From: Pyrenula massariospora
Taxonomy: Eukaryota; Ascomycota; Eurotiomycetes; Pyrenulales; Pyrenulaceae
Direction of reading: 5' to 3'
DNA: 64,000 bases
NCBI GenBank assembly: GCA_021030905.1
Contig: JAGFMI010000001.1
Location: 186,001-250,000 of the forward strand
Part shown: piece after piece, positions 45,804-57,403 of the stretch
How the letters are laid out: the number at the start of each line of letters is the position of its first letter
Numbering within the stretch: position 1 is the first letter of the stretch
Notes under the pieces: model-generated
Database searches by the model: none
Told to the model about the DNA's origin: nothing
The model's input: the letters and a program-made list of their open reading frames with translations, nothing else
Program-made: the position numbers and the translations under genes

Positions 45804-46415
45804 CTAGACTCTTTCCGCCCCAGTGCTGATGCTTATCTGGACTACCCCAGACACTTGGCGATGTCCCGCTCCACACTCGAGAACGCGCTCCATCAGCATG
45901 ACGAGATCCGCCACACCTCCACGCCTGAGAGCCCTGTCTTTCGGCCAACCAAGTAGCTGCGACTTATCGCGTGCGACGAAGGTGCGGTCGTATTCAAGAG
46001 AGTGAAACTGATTGGAAGAGCAAGTCGCGTTCAGCAGAGCCGCGAGCACCATTCGGGAGGTAAGTAGAGCTCTCGTTCGCGTCAGCAGCTGGCAGCACTT
46101 AGGCTCAAAAAATTGGTCAAGGCTGTACGTCTCACTGGCTTGGAAGAGCCCAATACTGGGTCCGTTCGGCTCGCGGGTCAAACCGAGTTTGTTTATCCTG
46201 GCCGCGTAAGGCAAGGATCCTGTCACCCACTTCGTCTTTTCAACTTCAAAATCTGTATCATCTGATCGAGGACCCTTGACCCAAAATCCAGGATTAGGTT
46301 TAGAAACCTTCAGCCTTGCATCTTGCGAATGGATGATATCAAGCGCTCTATTCATGCCTTCTAACCTCAGGAACCGTCGAAATAGTTCAAGAAACACGAA
46401 GATAGCTATTAACAT
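45804..46415 (-). CDS. Hypothetical protein, unrecognised
   Basis: An uninterrupted 203-aa frame from an ATG at 46415. It starts with a short hydrophobic stretch (LIAIFVFLELF) and has a protein-like middle (NPGFWVKGPRSDDTDFEVEK, WVTGSLPYAARINKLGLTREP). No family motif is recognised. Frames just upstream (46450-46834) also look weakly coding in other phases, so this may be the last piece of a longer, intron-containing or broken gene. Confidence 0.35.
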   Translation of the reverse strand: MLIAIFVFLELFRRFLRLEGMNRALDIIHSQDARLKVSKPNPGFWVKGPRSDDTDFEVEKTKWVTGSLPYAARINKLGLTREPNGPSIGLFQASETYSLDQFFEPKCCQLLTRTRALLTSRMVLAALLNATCSSNQFHSLEYDRTFVARDKSQLLGWPKDRALRRGGVADLVMLMERVLECGAGHRQVSGVVQISISTGAERV

Positions 46416-48460
46416 ATTCCGAACTATAGACCACGAACGTCACGGACTATCATAGCATACACATGTCGCCGAACGTATGGCTAAGGGAATCAGTCTTAGT
46501 TCCCAGCCTTGCGGGATCGGCCGTTCCAAATCCGCCACGAGGCCAAAGTCTAGAACCATTCCTGAACGGTGATAACGTCACATCCGTTACGGTCCCTGAA
46601 ATAGCACAAATCATCCGGTGCCGAGTATCCTTGCCTCGCACGGTCCACAGCTGCAAGGGCCACTTCCGTCAGGGCCCAAGGAATGGCTCCTCCCGCTCCA
46701 CGCTGTTTGCAACCTTCTTCTTGTGATGATCGCTTCAATTTTAGTATCTCCAGACACTGTCGCCACATGTTTCCTGCGGTCGAAATGTCCCCGACCACAA
46801 GCAGACCTACCTTGACCATCCTTGACCTTGTCACCCACGTGGACTCTCTTCTAACGTTGCCCCCACACTTACCCAGTCTTTCGTGTTGTCACACACCGTT
46901 CCATCAATCACCTGCAGCAAGTCCTGATGAGAATCCTAGCTTGCACTATACTGGTTTGATAGGGTACAACGGCGTGCGAATAAAATACCTTAAAGTTTGT
47001 GGAAAGACACTTTCTCGCCGCTTGGTATTTGTATATGGCTTCCAGCTAAATCTTTCTCACGGATCCTGATAAAAGAAAACCCTAGAAGCTCAACGACAGC
47101 ATGTTATTCTACTTGGAACCTTAGTTTGAAAGGATTTTCGGCGTCCGGAACGTGGTCACCGAGTTCGGGGATCTTGGAAAAAGAAAATTTGTTCTTTGAA
47201 ATTCCGGCCCCAATTGCAGCCCGGCCCTAAGTGATGACCATAGTCATCTCTTGAGGGACTCTAAAGCTCTTGCATTTTTGGGTCATACCTATAGCAAGGT
47301 AGCAGGGGATAGTTCCTCAAAAGCGGTAATAGGATCTACACGCTCCGTATGGATGGATCTCAGACGCGAACCGTGGCAAATTTACCCACTTTCCTCCGCA
47401 TGGATTTCCGGCAAAAGTCCATGGCTACCTACTCCTCGTTTCCCATCCACACGCTATTTGACGTCGACCCGCGTCTCACACAAACCACGCGAGCTTCACA
47501 CAACGCTGCTGAATGCTTACCCGGCGCCCCCACAAACAATTGCCAGCCGCATGGCGTTTTACGCTTACATCTCCGCTTTGTCATGTATCTTATCATCGAT
47601 GCACACGGCTACGCATGCCACTTCCACGCTCTGCTAGATCTTGCATTGTATTGTACATTTTAGGGAAGACGGCCGAGCACCTCGTCACGGAGCGACGATT
47701 CCTTCCACACCAGTTAGTCTCAAGCGAGATCTAACGGGAAAACAGGGCTATGGAAAAAGAAATCTCGGATGCTACGGGATTATCGTTACACAAAATGAGA
47801 TCTATATACTACAGCGGCAATAATAAATATCTCGTACTGGATCTTGCCGGACCCACAAATGCGGCCCGAGAGTGGTCGTCTTTCGTATTATAGCCCCCAA
47901 GCACGACGCTCAAAGCTCTACATACAGGCAGCCGCATCCACCAGTGTTTCAAACAAAAGTCCACTACCCCCTCCGTTAGGCAGGTCATGCGGCTCGCCCG
48001 AAGGCAAAAATTCATGACTCAAGGCCGTCCAGTCATCAAAAATACGAATCAACATACCTCCAAATGCTACATCATGATTACGGGACCAAATGCTAGACTA
48101 TCTCAAATGCCTCGCGGTCCGGAAATTCGTGACCGACCCCAACCTTCACAGGTTCGGCGACTTTTGCCTTGCGGTAATTGTTGTTACCGTACAGTTCAAC
48201 TGCCTTGCGCCCAGCAGATGGTAGGACTTTAGCTGTACGTAAAGTTGCGGCTGCTTATCTATCGACGCACACACTCTTCGGAATCGCCGCCACGACAACC
48301 GCTAAAGCCGATATGATGAAACCGAGAGCGATATGTGAACATTTATGGAGGCCACTGGAACGCCTTGCCGCATTGCCGTGACGGCAACCTCCTAATGCAG
48401 TATTCAGCTAAAGGCTGTCTTCTTGAACCGCTCTCGGACAATGTGTGTGATGCTTCGAGG
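46416..48460. other. Gene-poor region
   Basis: Possible coding remains on the minus strand around 46550-46834 (AGGAIPWALTEVALAAVDRA) with no resolvable gene. Nothing else supported. Confidence 0.4.
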
Positions 48461-49652
48461 CTAATGCAGTTTCTCAGCCGTTGACGGCGAGGCTGCCAAC
48501 TTGTTGAGATTGAACATGTTTGAGAAGATCGTATCCTGCTCGGACAGGTCAGCAACGCACAGTTCATTCCCCGAAAGCGCAACCACCACTTCAGCAACCA
48601 CGAGACATACGGAACTTTCGACACGGCACGGAGCTCGCCAAGATCCGCATTGGATAGCAGTAACAAGTAACCCGGTGCTTTCACGCAGATGGTTCTGAGA
48701 GCCGACGAAGGGTTCTTACGTACCATTGCGCCTCGCGGCAAAAAGCTGTCCATGGCCCAGACACTCCAGCAGCTTGTCCCTTCCCAGATCCAAGGTTTCG
48801 GCTTTGGCTTCAGTATGCTCCCAACCACGCTCTTAGCGAAGGCCTCTCCCGGCATGCTGTCTTCTTGGCTGTGACCGACCCTCCGTTGATAATCCTCGTT
48901 GATAGGGATGTACAGCGATCCTTCGGGGAGGGTGCGCTTTGTCCTTGCGAGATTTGATTGGACGCGGCCGGACATGACTGTCAGTACACGAACGCCGAAC
49001 GGAGCAAGCTCGACCCGGAGGGTGTTGGTGTAGGCATGTAGGGCTGCTTTGGAAGCATTGTAGGTGCTCCCGAAAGGGTATGGTCTAAGGCGCGTATGTA
49101 ATCAGTCGATATCCCCGATCAGGTGGACAAGAGAAAGGTAAGCTCTAGTAAGGGCACTCACATGATCGCGGCGCAACTTCCAATTTGCACAATGCTTCCC
49201 TTTGTCTTGATTAATAAGGGGGCGAATTCCTTGCAGATACGCATCACAGCAATGACATTGGTCTCGAACACGTCGCGAACATCGTCAAAGTCAACCTCCA
49301 ATGCTGGCACCGTGTAGTTCCGTCCAGCATTGTTGATGAGATAATCGAGTCGACCACCAGTCCGCTCGGAGACTGTCTGCTTGAGCTCGGAGACGCTCAA
49401 CGGATCAGTGACACCCAGTGGGAGCGCCTCGATCCCTTCAGACGTCAGTTTGGCAAGCGCATCTGGATTGCGGGCTGTGGCGAAGACGCGGAGGTTGTGT
49501 GAAGCGAACATGCGGGCTAGATGGTAGCCAATGCCACCTGGTGAACATCTGAAGCCAGGTTAGTCGGGGCTGGTAAGCTTCACTAGAGGATTTAGTCAGC
49601 CGTACCCTGTGATGAGAACGGTCTTACGAGTGTCAACCGTGGCGTCTCCCAT
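48461..49652 (-). CDS. SDR, AYR1-like (1-acyldihydroxyacetone-phosphate reductase type)
   Basis: Exons 49652-49606, 49548-49162, 49084-48724 and 48535-48461; introns 57, 77 and 188 nt; 289 aa. Cofactor motif TGCSPGGIG is rebuilt across intron 1; NNAG is at YLINNAGRNY and catalytic YNASK follows STYNASKAALHAY. The C-terminal part KPWIWEGTSCW..WAMDSFLPRGAM continues across the long last intron to DTIFSNMFNLNKL, the usual end of AYR1-like proteins. That match is why I reject reading straight on from GAM. AYR1 reduces acyl-DHAP with NADPH at lipid droplets/ER. Fungal paralogues also sit in secondary-metabolite clusters as ketoreductases, so its real substrate is open. Confidence 0.9.
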
Positions 49653-51844
49653 TTTGAAGCCGACTCTTGAACGAAGGTAAGCAAGAGTAAGGATAAGATA
49701 TAATCAACAAACCAGAGGCGATAAAATGTAATCAACAGAAGCTAAAAGAGAGAGAACGTATAGATATTCAAATTACGAATGATTTGAGAAGAGAAATTCC
49801 AGATTGCAGGTATCTTCTTGACAGACTGTAAGGGGACAGCACTATTTCTCGTGTGCGAAGATTTATCAAAAACTTTTCGGTGCGACCCGTAAACCTTGAA
49901 AACCATTTTTCGGATAGTAACTTGAGCCATGCGAATTTAGGAAGAGAGGCTTGCCATGTATCCGTCGATAATATCTTCTCCCTACATTCTTACTGATCTC
50001 GATCTCACGGTCTGAGGTGAGATACGCCCGTATCCATGTCTCCGGACAGAGCGAAGCTGAAGAATTCGCCCGCTGTCCAAAGTCGCCGCAGATGCCATCG
50101 GCGGCTTCTGGGGGATCTTACAAGGCGAGATGGCTTTGCAAAAATTGTGCGCCATCGTGATCAGGTAACGAGAACTTCTCAAGCCACAGGATTATTGGGA
50201 ATATTCTTAGAAAGTAAGCGAGTAACTCCTTGACCGCCTGTTGATGAGAAAGGTGTGGTTAAGCGCCAAGCATTCGGTGGAAAGGGGGGTTCAGCGGGAT
50301 CGTGGCGCCGAAGAGACATGACTGATGCTCCAAGTGAATGTCGCACAAACGATTCTTGTGCGACAGTAAGATTCTATCGAGAAATCAAAAGATTTATCAC
50401 GATGATGATCGAGTGAAGTTGATAGTCGCCGTGTTCGTGAGCGACAAGAAAGCACAGTTAGAATCATGTCGATGACTTTTGACGACACGAATATCTGCGC
50501 GTCAATTCGAGAAATGCGAGGCCGATGTACTAAGTTGCTACTGCAGCAGCCAAGAGACACAGAAAATTCACAGCAGCTATGAGCCTCTCCTCCATCGGAA
50601 AACTCTCATATCAATTCCCTTTATGAACAGAGGCCATAGAAATTCGGATCCAGATCACTGTAGGATACGCAGAAGCTGTCCATCTTTAGAACAAAAGGAT
50701 TCAATGGACACTCCGCTTGAGCATTTAATAAAAGTAGGATTACAATAAAAGAGCTTCAGACATGCCCGAGCTACAATACACAGCTTACAACGTGTTTGAA
50801 AACTCCTCACAGTCACCTGTGAAGAATCTACCAAACAACACACTATTCATCTTCCATCTTCATCAAAATGTATGACATGAATAGCCGTCAGAAGATAATC
50901 TGGAGTGCCTGCGCCTTTGGCATGCCTCATTAGTGCCACCTGTCCCAACATCGTACAAAGAATCGTCATGCAAAGTAAATTGACCTCGCCGCTACTAGTC
51001 TTGAACGTCACCAGACCGGCGCATGAAAAAGTGATGTCAGTCCCATCAACGATGAGTATAGTACTCGGTCTCTCCACGAAACTAAGCTGTCTTAGACACC
51101 AACAATCCTCTATATATCCTAACCAAACCCCCAGGAGCCCGAAACCGACCGTCGTTCTTGATATGAAAACACCAAAATCCTCCATATACCTTAATCAAAC
51201 CCCCCTTCCATCCCCCCTCACCACCAGACCCCTACTACTACACCCACAGCGTGCACCTCACGCACGACCGCTCCCTCTAGACCCTCCCCACCGGGCACCA
51301 CCCCCTCCCCCACATCCCCGCCACCAGCCAAGCCTGCCCTGCGACCTCGCCGCGCTCCTGAGACTCGCACACACCGAGCATACATCTTGCATGGATACGA
51401 TCTGCGCGGCCGCAGGGGGAGGGAGGCGGTGGGAGCTGGCCGGGGAGATGCAAGGCGTGGTATAGTGGTCTGCGGAGGGCGGGGAGATTGGGGGGGGGAG
51501 TGGTTGTTGGATGGGCAGTTGCTGCGGGTGAGGATTTTTGCGCCGGGATTGTAGGATGTTGGAGGGGTGGGGGATGGGCGAAGAGTGGGCTTTGTGGGCG
51601 CGTTATGGGGTTGATTTGGAGGGTAGGGGGGAAGGAGGTTTGAGATGGGGAAGACGGATTGAGGGAGTTGGTCTTTGTCGGTAGTTAAGTGTGTAGATTA
51701 GCCATCTTAGCGGAAAGGTTCTGGTACCTATCTGGTACCTAAAAGACGTACAGATTACAGATGCTTCCTGTCTTAGCCAGGGAAGCCCGGGGGAGAACAT
51801 TCTGCTTCACCGGCACCACAGATTTTGATTTCATAGTGATGACT
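49653..51844. other. Intergenic with low-complexity C-rich and G-rich stretches
   Basis: No gene supported. About 51195-51340 is strongly C-rich on the plus strand. About 51410-51660 is G-rich, including a run of nine or more G near 51490. Confidence 0.5.
51104..51204. repeat. Imperfect 29-bp direct repeat
   Basis: 51104-51132 and 51176-51204 match over 29 bases with four differences, all C/T transitions, ending in AAACCCCC. Confidence 0.7.
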
Positions 51845-53555
51845 TCACAGCTCCCACTTCCTCGCCTCTTCTCTCAACATCGCTGGGTGACCACAATCCT
51901 CGTCCCAATGCGGCTCCTCCTCCCAGTCCCTCGCAATCAACGCGGCCACATTTCTACCCACCAGACTGCTCGTTTCCATCGTGCTGATGAAGCTCTCTAT
52001 CCCACCCGTGTAGTAAAGCATGTGATCGTCGAGTTGGATGTTCTCAAACGTGACGCGCGGAAACTCGAAGGGATACGCTTCCCATGTCTTTGTGTGGAGC
52101 CAGGAGACGTGCTCTTCCGGTATCGAGCTCAAAGGGAGGTCGATTTCAGACGATGGGAGCGGGAAAGAGAGTAGATTTGAGAGGAAGGTGCTGTTCACTG
52201 GTTCCGGTGAGAAGATCTTGTACACGTAATGGTCCTGTATGCCGTCGCCGCTAGGTTTCGTACGTGGCACCAGTCCGAGAGTGCTAATGCTCCAGAATGA
52301 CGCCGGGCCTGCCGCTTGTGTGCTGTTTAGGGTCGGTGCTGACTTCACCTCAGGCGGCAGCGTGGTCAGAATCACTTCTGGGACATCGGAGACATCGGAT
52401 AGAGAGAAAAAGGAAGGCGAGAGACGATGTGGGGAGGCTAATAAGGTGACGTGAAGGCGCACGTAGGGAACTTTATCTGGTGGAGAGGGGAGCGGAGGAC
52501 TGAAGGATATGTTAGAAGAATGGAACGGGGCCGCAAGGATGACGGCGTCAAAGTTTTCCGACTGGAGCTCTAGGCTATGATCAGAAGAGTGTCGATACTC
52601 CACAGTATAAGTTCTATCATCGTGACGAGTAATGCCAGAGACAGTGGTGTTGAGGCGGAGATTGGCTCCCGAAGCACGCGCCATACGATCGAAAATCTGC
52701 CAATTGCCTCCTTTGACTGACATGGCTCCATCAGTAGCCATACAGACCATAGTCTCGAGGCCGTGGATAAGATTGAGGTTCTGGCCATAGTTGACTCGAG
52801 TGGCACTCTGGATGATCTCTGTCGCGAACTTGTGGCCAATCCATCTGGAATCCAGCACTTGTTCACCAGTTTGGGACGTGAAATCAACCAAGCCGAGATC
52901 TGAAACCTCTCGAGAAAGATCTCTAAACGGGAAATATGGCTTATCGTAGAGTTGGAGAAATTTTCCAACAGTGCTTTTCATCAAGCGCTGGGTCTGTATG
53001 GGTGCAACACCGTATTGCCAGATGAGCCTCGCCACATCCGTCCACCAGCTACTACCACGAGATTGTGTATACACGAACTCTTTTCCATTCCAGATCCCCA
53101 GGTCGAAATCTGAATGCTTCGGTCTTTCGCCAAAAGCCTCGTCGATTATTAGATTGAAACGTTCTGCCGCGGACACAAGATTTCGGTTTGCCTTCACGAA
53201 TATCGATGCGCCTAGCTCGATAGGATATATGGGATCATCAAATACGTTTACCGTGGTCGACCGGCCACCGATATAGGATGCTGATTCAAAAATACTAATG
53301 TTCAAGTTTTCGAAGGCATATTTGTCAAGGTAATAGGCGGTTGAAGTACCGGCAGAGCCGGCGCCTGTATAACGTGTTAGATCTGACACCTGGCTTAAGA
53401 TGAATGTACCTGCCTATAATTGCGACTCTTCTCGAAGTCTGATCAAGGGTGGATCCGAGCGGGGATATTGGCTGCTGGTCACCAAATGTGCACGAAACTG
53501 CGCGGAGAAAATTGCAAGTATAGAGGAGGCGAAGGATCGGAAATTTCACCATCAT
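51845..53555 (-). CDS. Prenylcysteine oxidase/lyase-like flavoprotein
   Basis: Exons 53555-53414 and 53364-51845; 553 aa. N-terminal signal sequence (MMVKFPILRLLYTCNFLRAVSC), then the FAD-binding fold: VAIIGAGSAGTSTAYYL and ESASYIGGRSTTVNV. The middle and C-terminal regions (YGQNLNLIHGLETMVCMATDGAMSVKGGNWQIF.. shortened here; HVSWLHTKTWEAYPFEFP) follow the prenylcysteine lyase pattern. The enzyme family cleaves the thioether of farnesyl/geranylgeranyl-cysteine using O2. The 49-nt intron has a GC donor (G|GCAGGT...ATACAG|GC); only this joint restores the GAGSAG motif in frame. The nearby GT donor GTACAT gives the wrong frame. It is divergent from the amidohydrolase with 638 bases between. It could be a housekeeping enzyme or a recruited oxidase of the cluster to its right. 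Confidence 0.9.
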
Positions 53556-54193
53556 TCCAGTGGCAAGATTGCTATATGATATCAGGTAGCATATCTGAGA
53601 GCTCCGGATGGAAAGTCAGTCACGTTGCGGCGTATTAGCAATGAAACTGTATACGTAACTGCGCCGTACGCTGGCGCATAAAAGTGGCGCCTGCTCACAT
53701 GCCTCTTAGATCTCACCTTTCAAGTTAAGAGCGTGTCCGAACTTGACATTCTGGTGCATATAGCTACCTAGGGCAGGGAGACCGTTGCTTCGGGGGTTTT
53801 ATCATTTATAAGTATGGATTTGTTGTTGGTTTTCTACGGGACAGCCAAAGCTCAAGCACTGGTGAAGGAGCTAACCTGAAGTAGCAACTCAGTTGAAGAC
53901 CCAGCTGTTCAACCAATGCTCAGGACGGAAACCTTTCATGTCCAGATTGCCTTGAAAGTCCAGCCTTCTTCCAGTAGCAGTGCACCGAGTCTTAGAGGAC
54001 CGTAAGTAGGCGTCTTACAGACCAAAAGAAGGTAAAATCAATTGGAGCGCGAACGACTGATCTCCGCGTTGCGTGTCTAAGTATGCTGCAACATCTTTCC
54101 CCCTTTATCTTGCTATCTTTGCTGCGATCACACTGAGACTGATGTCTTGATCGTGTCTCTGCGTTAACTGTCTTCTGGCCCTTGAAATCGACT
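53556..54193. promoter_or_regulatory. Divergent promoter, flavoprotein (-) and amidohydrolase (+)
   Basis: 638 bases shared by two divergent genes, which suggests co-regulation. No specific operator is claimed. Confidence 0.5.
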
Positions 54194-55528
54194 ATGGCCT
54201 CAGCCTCAGCTGTCAAACCCTGGCATCCCAAGTCCCCTCCTCCTGAACTCCAGCTCTATAACGCAAATATTGTTGATATTGAGAGGGGGACCATCGTCAA
54301 AGACCATTATATCTGCCTATATGATGGAAAGATCACCTCTATCAATCACAACGATGTACCTGTAAGACCTACCGAGACTGTGATTCCTGTGGACCTAAGA
54401 GGGGCCTACGTCCTCCCTGGCCTCATCGACTGCCATGTCCATCTCCTGGCCGGTCCAGGATCAAATTCCGTCAGCACTCTATTTTCAACGTATCCTTCCA
54501 CACTTCATCACCGCTCTGCCTACACCGCACGCTCTATACTCCACCGGGGCTTCACCACTGTCCGTGACACTGGAGGAGCAGACGCCGGCCTTAAGAACGC
54601 CATCGACGACCATCTCGTCCCCGGTCCCCGACTCTTTATCTCCGGGCAAGCACTTTCGCAAAGCGGCGGGCATGCAGATCTGCGACAGGTTTGGGAAGGG
54701 AGCGACTCCGTGTCCTGCTGCGGTGGCTCCCACTCGCCGACGCTAGGTAGACTCTGCGATGGCGTGCCCGAATGCGTGAAAGCCGCTCGCGAGGAACTGA
54801 GAAAAGGAGCCGATCTGCTTAAGATCATGGTTGGCGGAGGAGTCGCGTCGCCAACAGACCCGCTAGAAGGTCTGCAGTTCCTGCCGGAGGAGATTCGAGC
54901 TATTACCACAGCGGCCCAGCAACGAGGGACTTACGTGACTGCGCATGCTTACACAAACGAGGCTATCAGACATGCTGTTTCAAATGGAGTGGAGTGCATT
55001 GAGCATGGAAACTTCGTCGACAAGGCCACGGCAGAGTGGTGCAAGCAGCAGGGTCTCAGGGCCGTAACCCCTACTCTGGTAACATACCAGGCGATGGAGG
55101 AGCTTGAAGGCTTCCTTCCGCCAGATGGACAAGTTAAAAATCAAAAAGTCCTCAAGGCAGGTGTCGAAGCGCTGAAAATCTGGCGTGACGCGGGTGTAAT
55201 GGTTACTTATGGAACAGATCTTCTCTCTGGAATGCAAGAGCAACAGCTTCGCGAGTTTGCCATTAGAGGTCAGGCAATGGACCCAATTGAAATCCTGAGG
55301 TCAGCTACTATCAATGGGGCGAAGCTTTTGGGAATGGAAGGTAAAATTGGGGTGGTGAAGAAGGGAGCCTTTGCGGATCTATTGATACTGAGCGGGAATC
55401 CACTGGACGATCTGAAAGTGCTGGATTGGAAAAATCAGGAGAGTTGCTTAGCAGTGATGAAAGAGGGTAGAGTTGTGAGGAGTAGAATAGAAAAATTGGA
55501 AGTCGACGAGGTGTACAGGTCGAGTTAA
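54194..55528 (+). CDS. Metal-dependent amidohydrolase (imidazolonepropionase/Xaa-Pro dipeptidase/ochratoxinase-like)
   Basis: Single exon of 444 aa. TIM-barrel amidohydrolase with metal ligands visible: HxH in LPGLIDCHVHLL (H81, H83), Lys in ADLLKIMVGGG, His in YVTAHAYTNE, His in GVECIEHGNF and Asp in VTYGTDLL. The C-terminal beta-sandwich is marked by GVVKKGAFADLLILSGNPL. This subfamily contains bacterial and fungal carboxypeptidase-like enzymes, among them fungal ochratoxinase; which amide is cut cannot be read from motifs. No signal peptide, so cytosolic. The ATG at 54194 is the first in frame after a stop-free non-ATG lead. It could hydrolyse an amide or N-acyl group on a cluster metabolite or detoxify a foreign one. 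Confidence 0.9.
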   Translation: MASASAVKPWHPKSPPPELQLYNANIVDIERGTIVKDHYICLYDGKITSINHNDVPVRPTETVIPVDLRGAYVLPGLIDCHVHLLAGPGSNSVSTLFSTYPSTLHHRSAYTARSILHRGFTTVRDTGGADAGLKNAIDDHLVPGPRLFISGQALSQSGGHADLRQVWEGSDSVSCCGGSHSPTLGRLCDGVPECVKAAREELRKGADLLKIMVGGGVASPTDPLEGLQFLPEEIRAITTAAQQRGTYVTAHAYTNEAIRHAVSNGVECIEHGNFVDKATAEWCKQQGLRAVTPTLVTYQAMEELEGFLPPDGQVKNQKVLKAGVEALKIWRDAGVMVTYGTDLLSGMQEQQLREFAIRGQAMDPIEILRSATINGAKLLGMEGKIGVVKKGAFADLLILSGNPLDDLKVLDWKNQESCLAVMKEGRVVRSRIEKLEVDEVYRSS

Positions 55529-55632
55529 TGCCATCGGATTGACTGCCAATCTGTCGCATTCCGGAAATATAGGTCGTGACCATGAAGTCATCACGACTGA
55601 AATCAAAACTAACGCCCCGTCGTTCATAGTCG

Positions 55633-56571
55633 TTATTTCAGCCCGCCGCCAGCGACCAAGCTTTGTCCCGTGATATAGCCCGTCTTAGTATACATGGTCA
55701 CCACATTGGCAACCTCTTCAGGCTCTCCAAGCCTACCCATAGGAATACCACGAACAATATCTGGAATCCATTTTGCGCTAGGTATCATGAAAGTTTTTCC
55801 AATCATCGCTGGGGCTACGTCATTTACAGATATATTGTATTGCGCAAGCTTTGAAGAAAGGTTCCGCATCATGCCTGTCAAGCCTCCTTTCGAAGCTGCA
55901 TAATCTGAGGAAACATCAGCAGAAGTAAAGGGCTGGGCACTGTTACACCTACGACAGCCATTGATGCCCCCGCCGTAAGCAGCAATGGAGGATATGAATA
56001 TAATTCTACCCCATCTTTGGGCTTTCATTCCTTCTACCACCCCTTTGACGAGTAGGAAAGGTGCCCGAACATTGACAGCCTGAGTGTATTCAAATTGTTC
56101 AAGATCAATATCCCAGATATCCACAATACGCTTTCCGCTCCCGGCATTTGCAACGAGAATATCGACCGGTTGAGGGTGTTCGAGTGATATTTCTTTGAAG
56201 AGAGCTTTTATTTCTTCGGGGGATGAGAGGTCGACTCGATGTACGGAGATATGGATGTCTTGCTTGCAAATTGTCTTCAATTCTTCTACGAGACGGTCGA
56301 GAGGCTCGCGGTGAGTGGCATAGGTGAGTGCAAGATTCGCCCCTTCAGCGGCGAGCTGTCGGGCGCAGGCGCCGCCCTGTTGTCAAAGTTAATCGCACGG
56401 TCGGTGTCGGAGCGAAAGAGGATTGTATGGACTCACAATTCCTCCAGAAGCTCCTGTGACAAGCGCCAGGCGGCCCTTGACTCTTGAGTTTTCGTCGATA
56501 TCCATTGTGTAGCGGAATGGATATACCACGAGATCATACAGAGACCAGAACAGGAGACGGAGGAGGTACAT
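55633..56571 (-). CDS. Short-chain dehydrogenase/reductase, FabG-like, membrane-anchored
   Basis: Exons 56571-56437, 56376-55953 and 55904-55633; introns 60 and 48 nt; 276 aa. It starts with a hydrophobic stretch (YLLRLLFWSLYDLVVYPF), then TGASGGIG (ending at intron 1), GACARQLAAEGANLAL, LVANAGSG, FISSIAAYGGGINGC and catalytic HYAASKGGLTG formed across intron 2, then IGKTFMIP and a C-terminal ITGQSLVAGGGLK. A classical NAD(P)-dependent oxidoreductase. Intron 2 is 48 nt without a stop, so reading through adds 16 residues and still gives an open frame; the spliced form matches the family. It is convergent with the amidohydrolase, only 104 bases from its stop. Confidence 0.9.
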
Positions 56572-57403
56572 GCTAGGTAGAACATGGTCGCTTGTGGGGA
56601 GGTTGTGGGAGACGGACAACTTTACCTTGGGGACTTACCTCTGGACGGGGACATTGCTGCGATCATATACCGGCCCCTGACATCAGACCCTGAGGGGAAT
56701 GAGAGGATGCTCCGCAGCGGTGGCACAGATGCTGGATGTGTGACGGACGCGTGGTGTTGCACATGTGATAGGTGGTGAGGTATGATGCGAGGGTTGACGG
56801 CCCCCACGTGAAATCAGCAGCTCGGGGGCGGAAAACTCCCCGGCGATCCCTTTTCCGCGTGCCTTCCTCGCTTGCTTTTGCCTCGCGGCGACTTTGATTT
56901 CTCACATTTCCACGTCCTGCAACATATGCACGAATGTCTTCGCCTGGCGAAACCTTTACGAGATTTGAATAGTATGTACGAAGTAAGAAGTGTCGAGTTT
57001 GTAAGCTTCCTCGCAGCTGTTTCTCTAACTAATATCTCACATGGTCTCTTGTCCTTGTTGCGTCACAGCAGGCTCTCGCCACGCCTTTGGGGCTAAAACA
57101 GGTCGAAGGCTCCGAGAAACATGTGTCCGGTGGTTGTCTAAATCAGCTTACTGTAAGTCAGATAGGCTAAACTATTTTCGTTGGTTCACAACGATTTCTT
57201 ATTCGCTCGTACCTGCGTTTATCAGATTATGGCTGGCGTCACGCTCGACCATATCCGACTATCCCGTCATGATAGATCTATACATTGCCTAGCCTGTGGT
57301 GAAAATTGTATGTCCATTATTCTTTTCACACGTCAAGTAGCTCAAGGAGCGTCCAACACAGGCTTGGGGCAGACGGTGGCCGATTTTGGTCTCTTCAAGG
57401 GTT
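56572..57403. promoter_or_regulatory. Divergent upstream region, SDR (-) and FAD monooxygenase (+)
   Basis: 832 bases between two divergent genes. No convincing coding frame. It presumably carries both promoters. Confidence 0.45.

Noticed and set aside
49160-49200. V-Q-I-G in the AYR1-like SDR as a partner of the amyloid motif
   Set aside because: It is part of the conserved Rossmann strand (IVQIGSCA) and lacks the flanking N-x-G symmetry.
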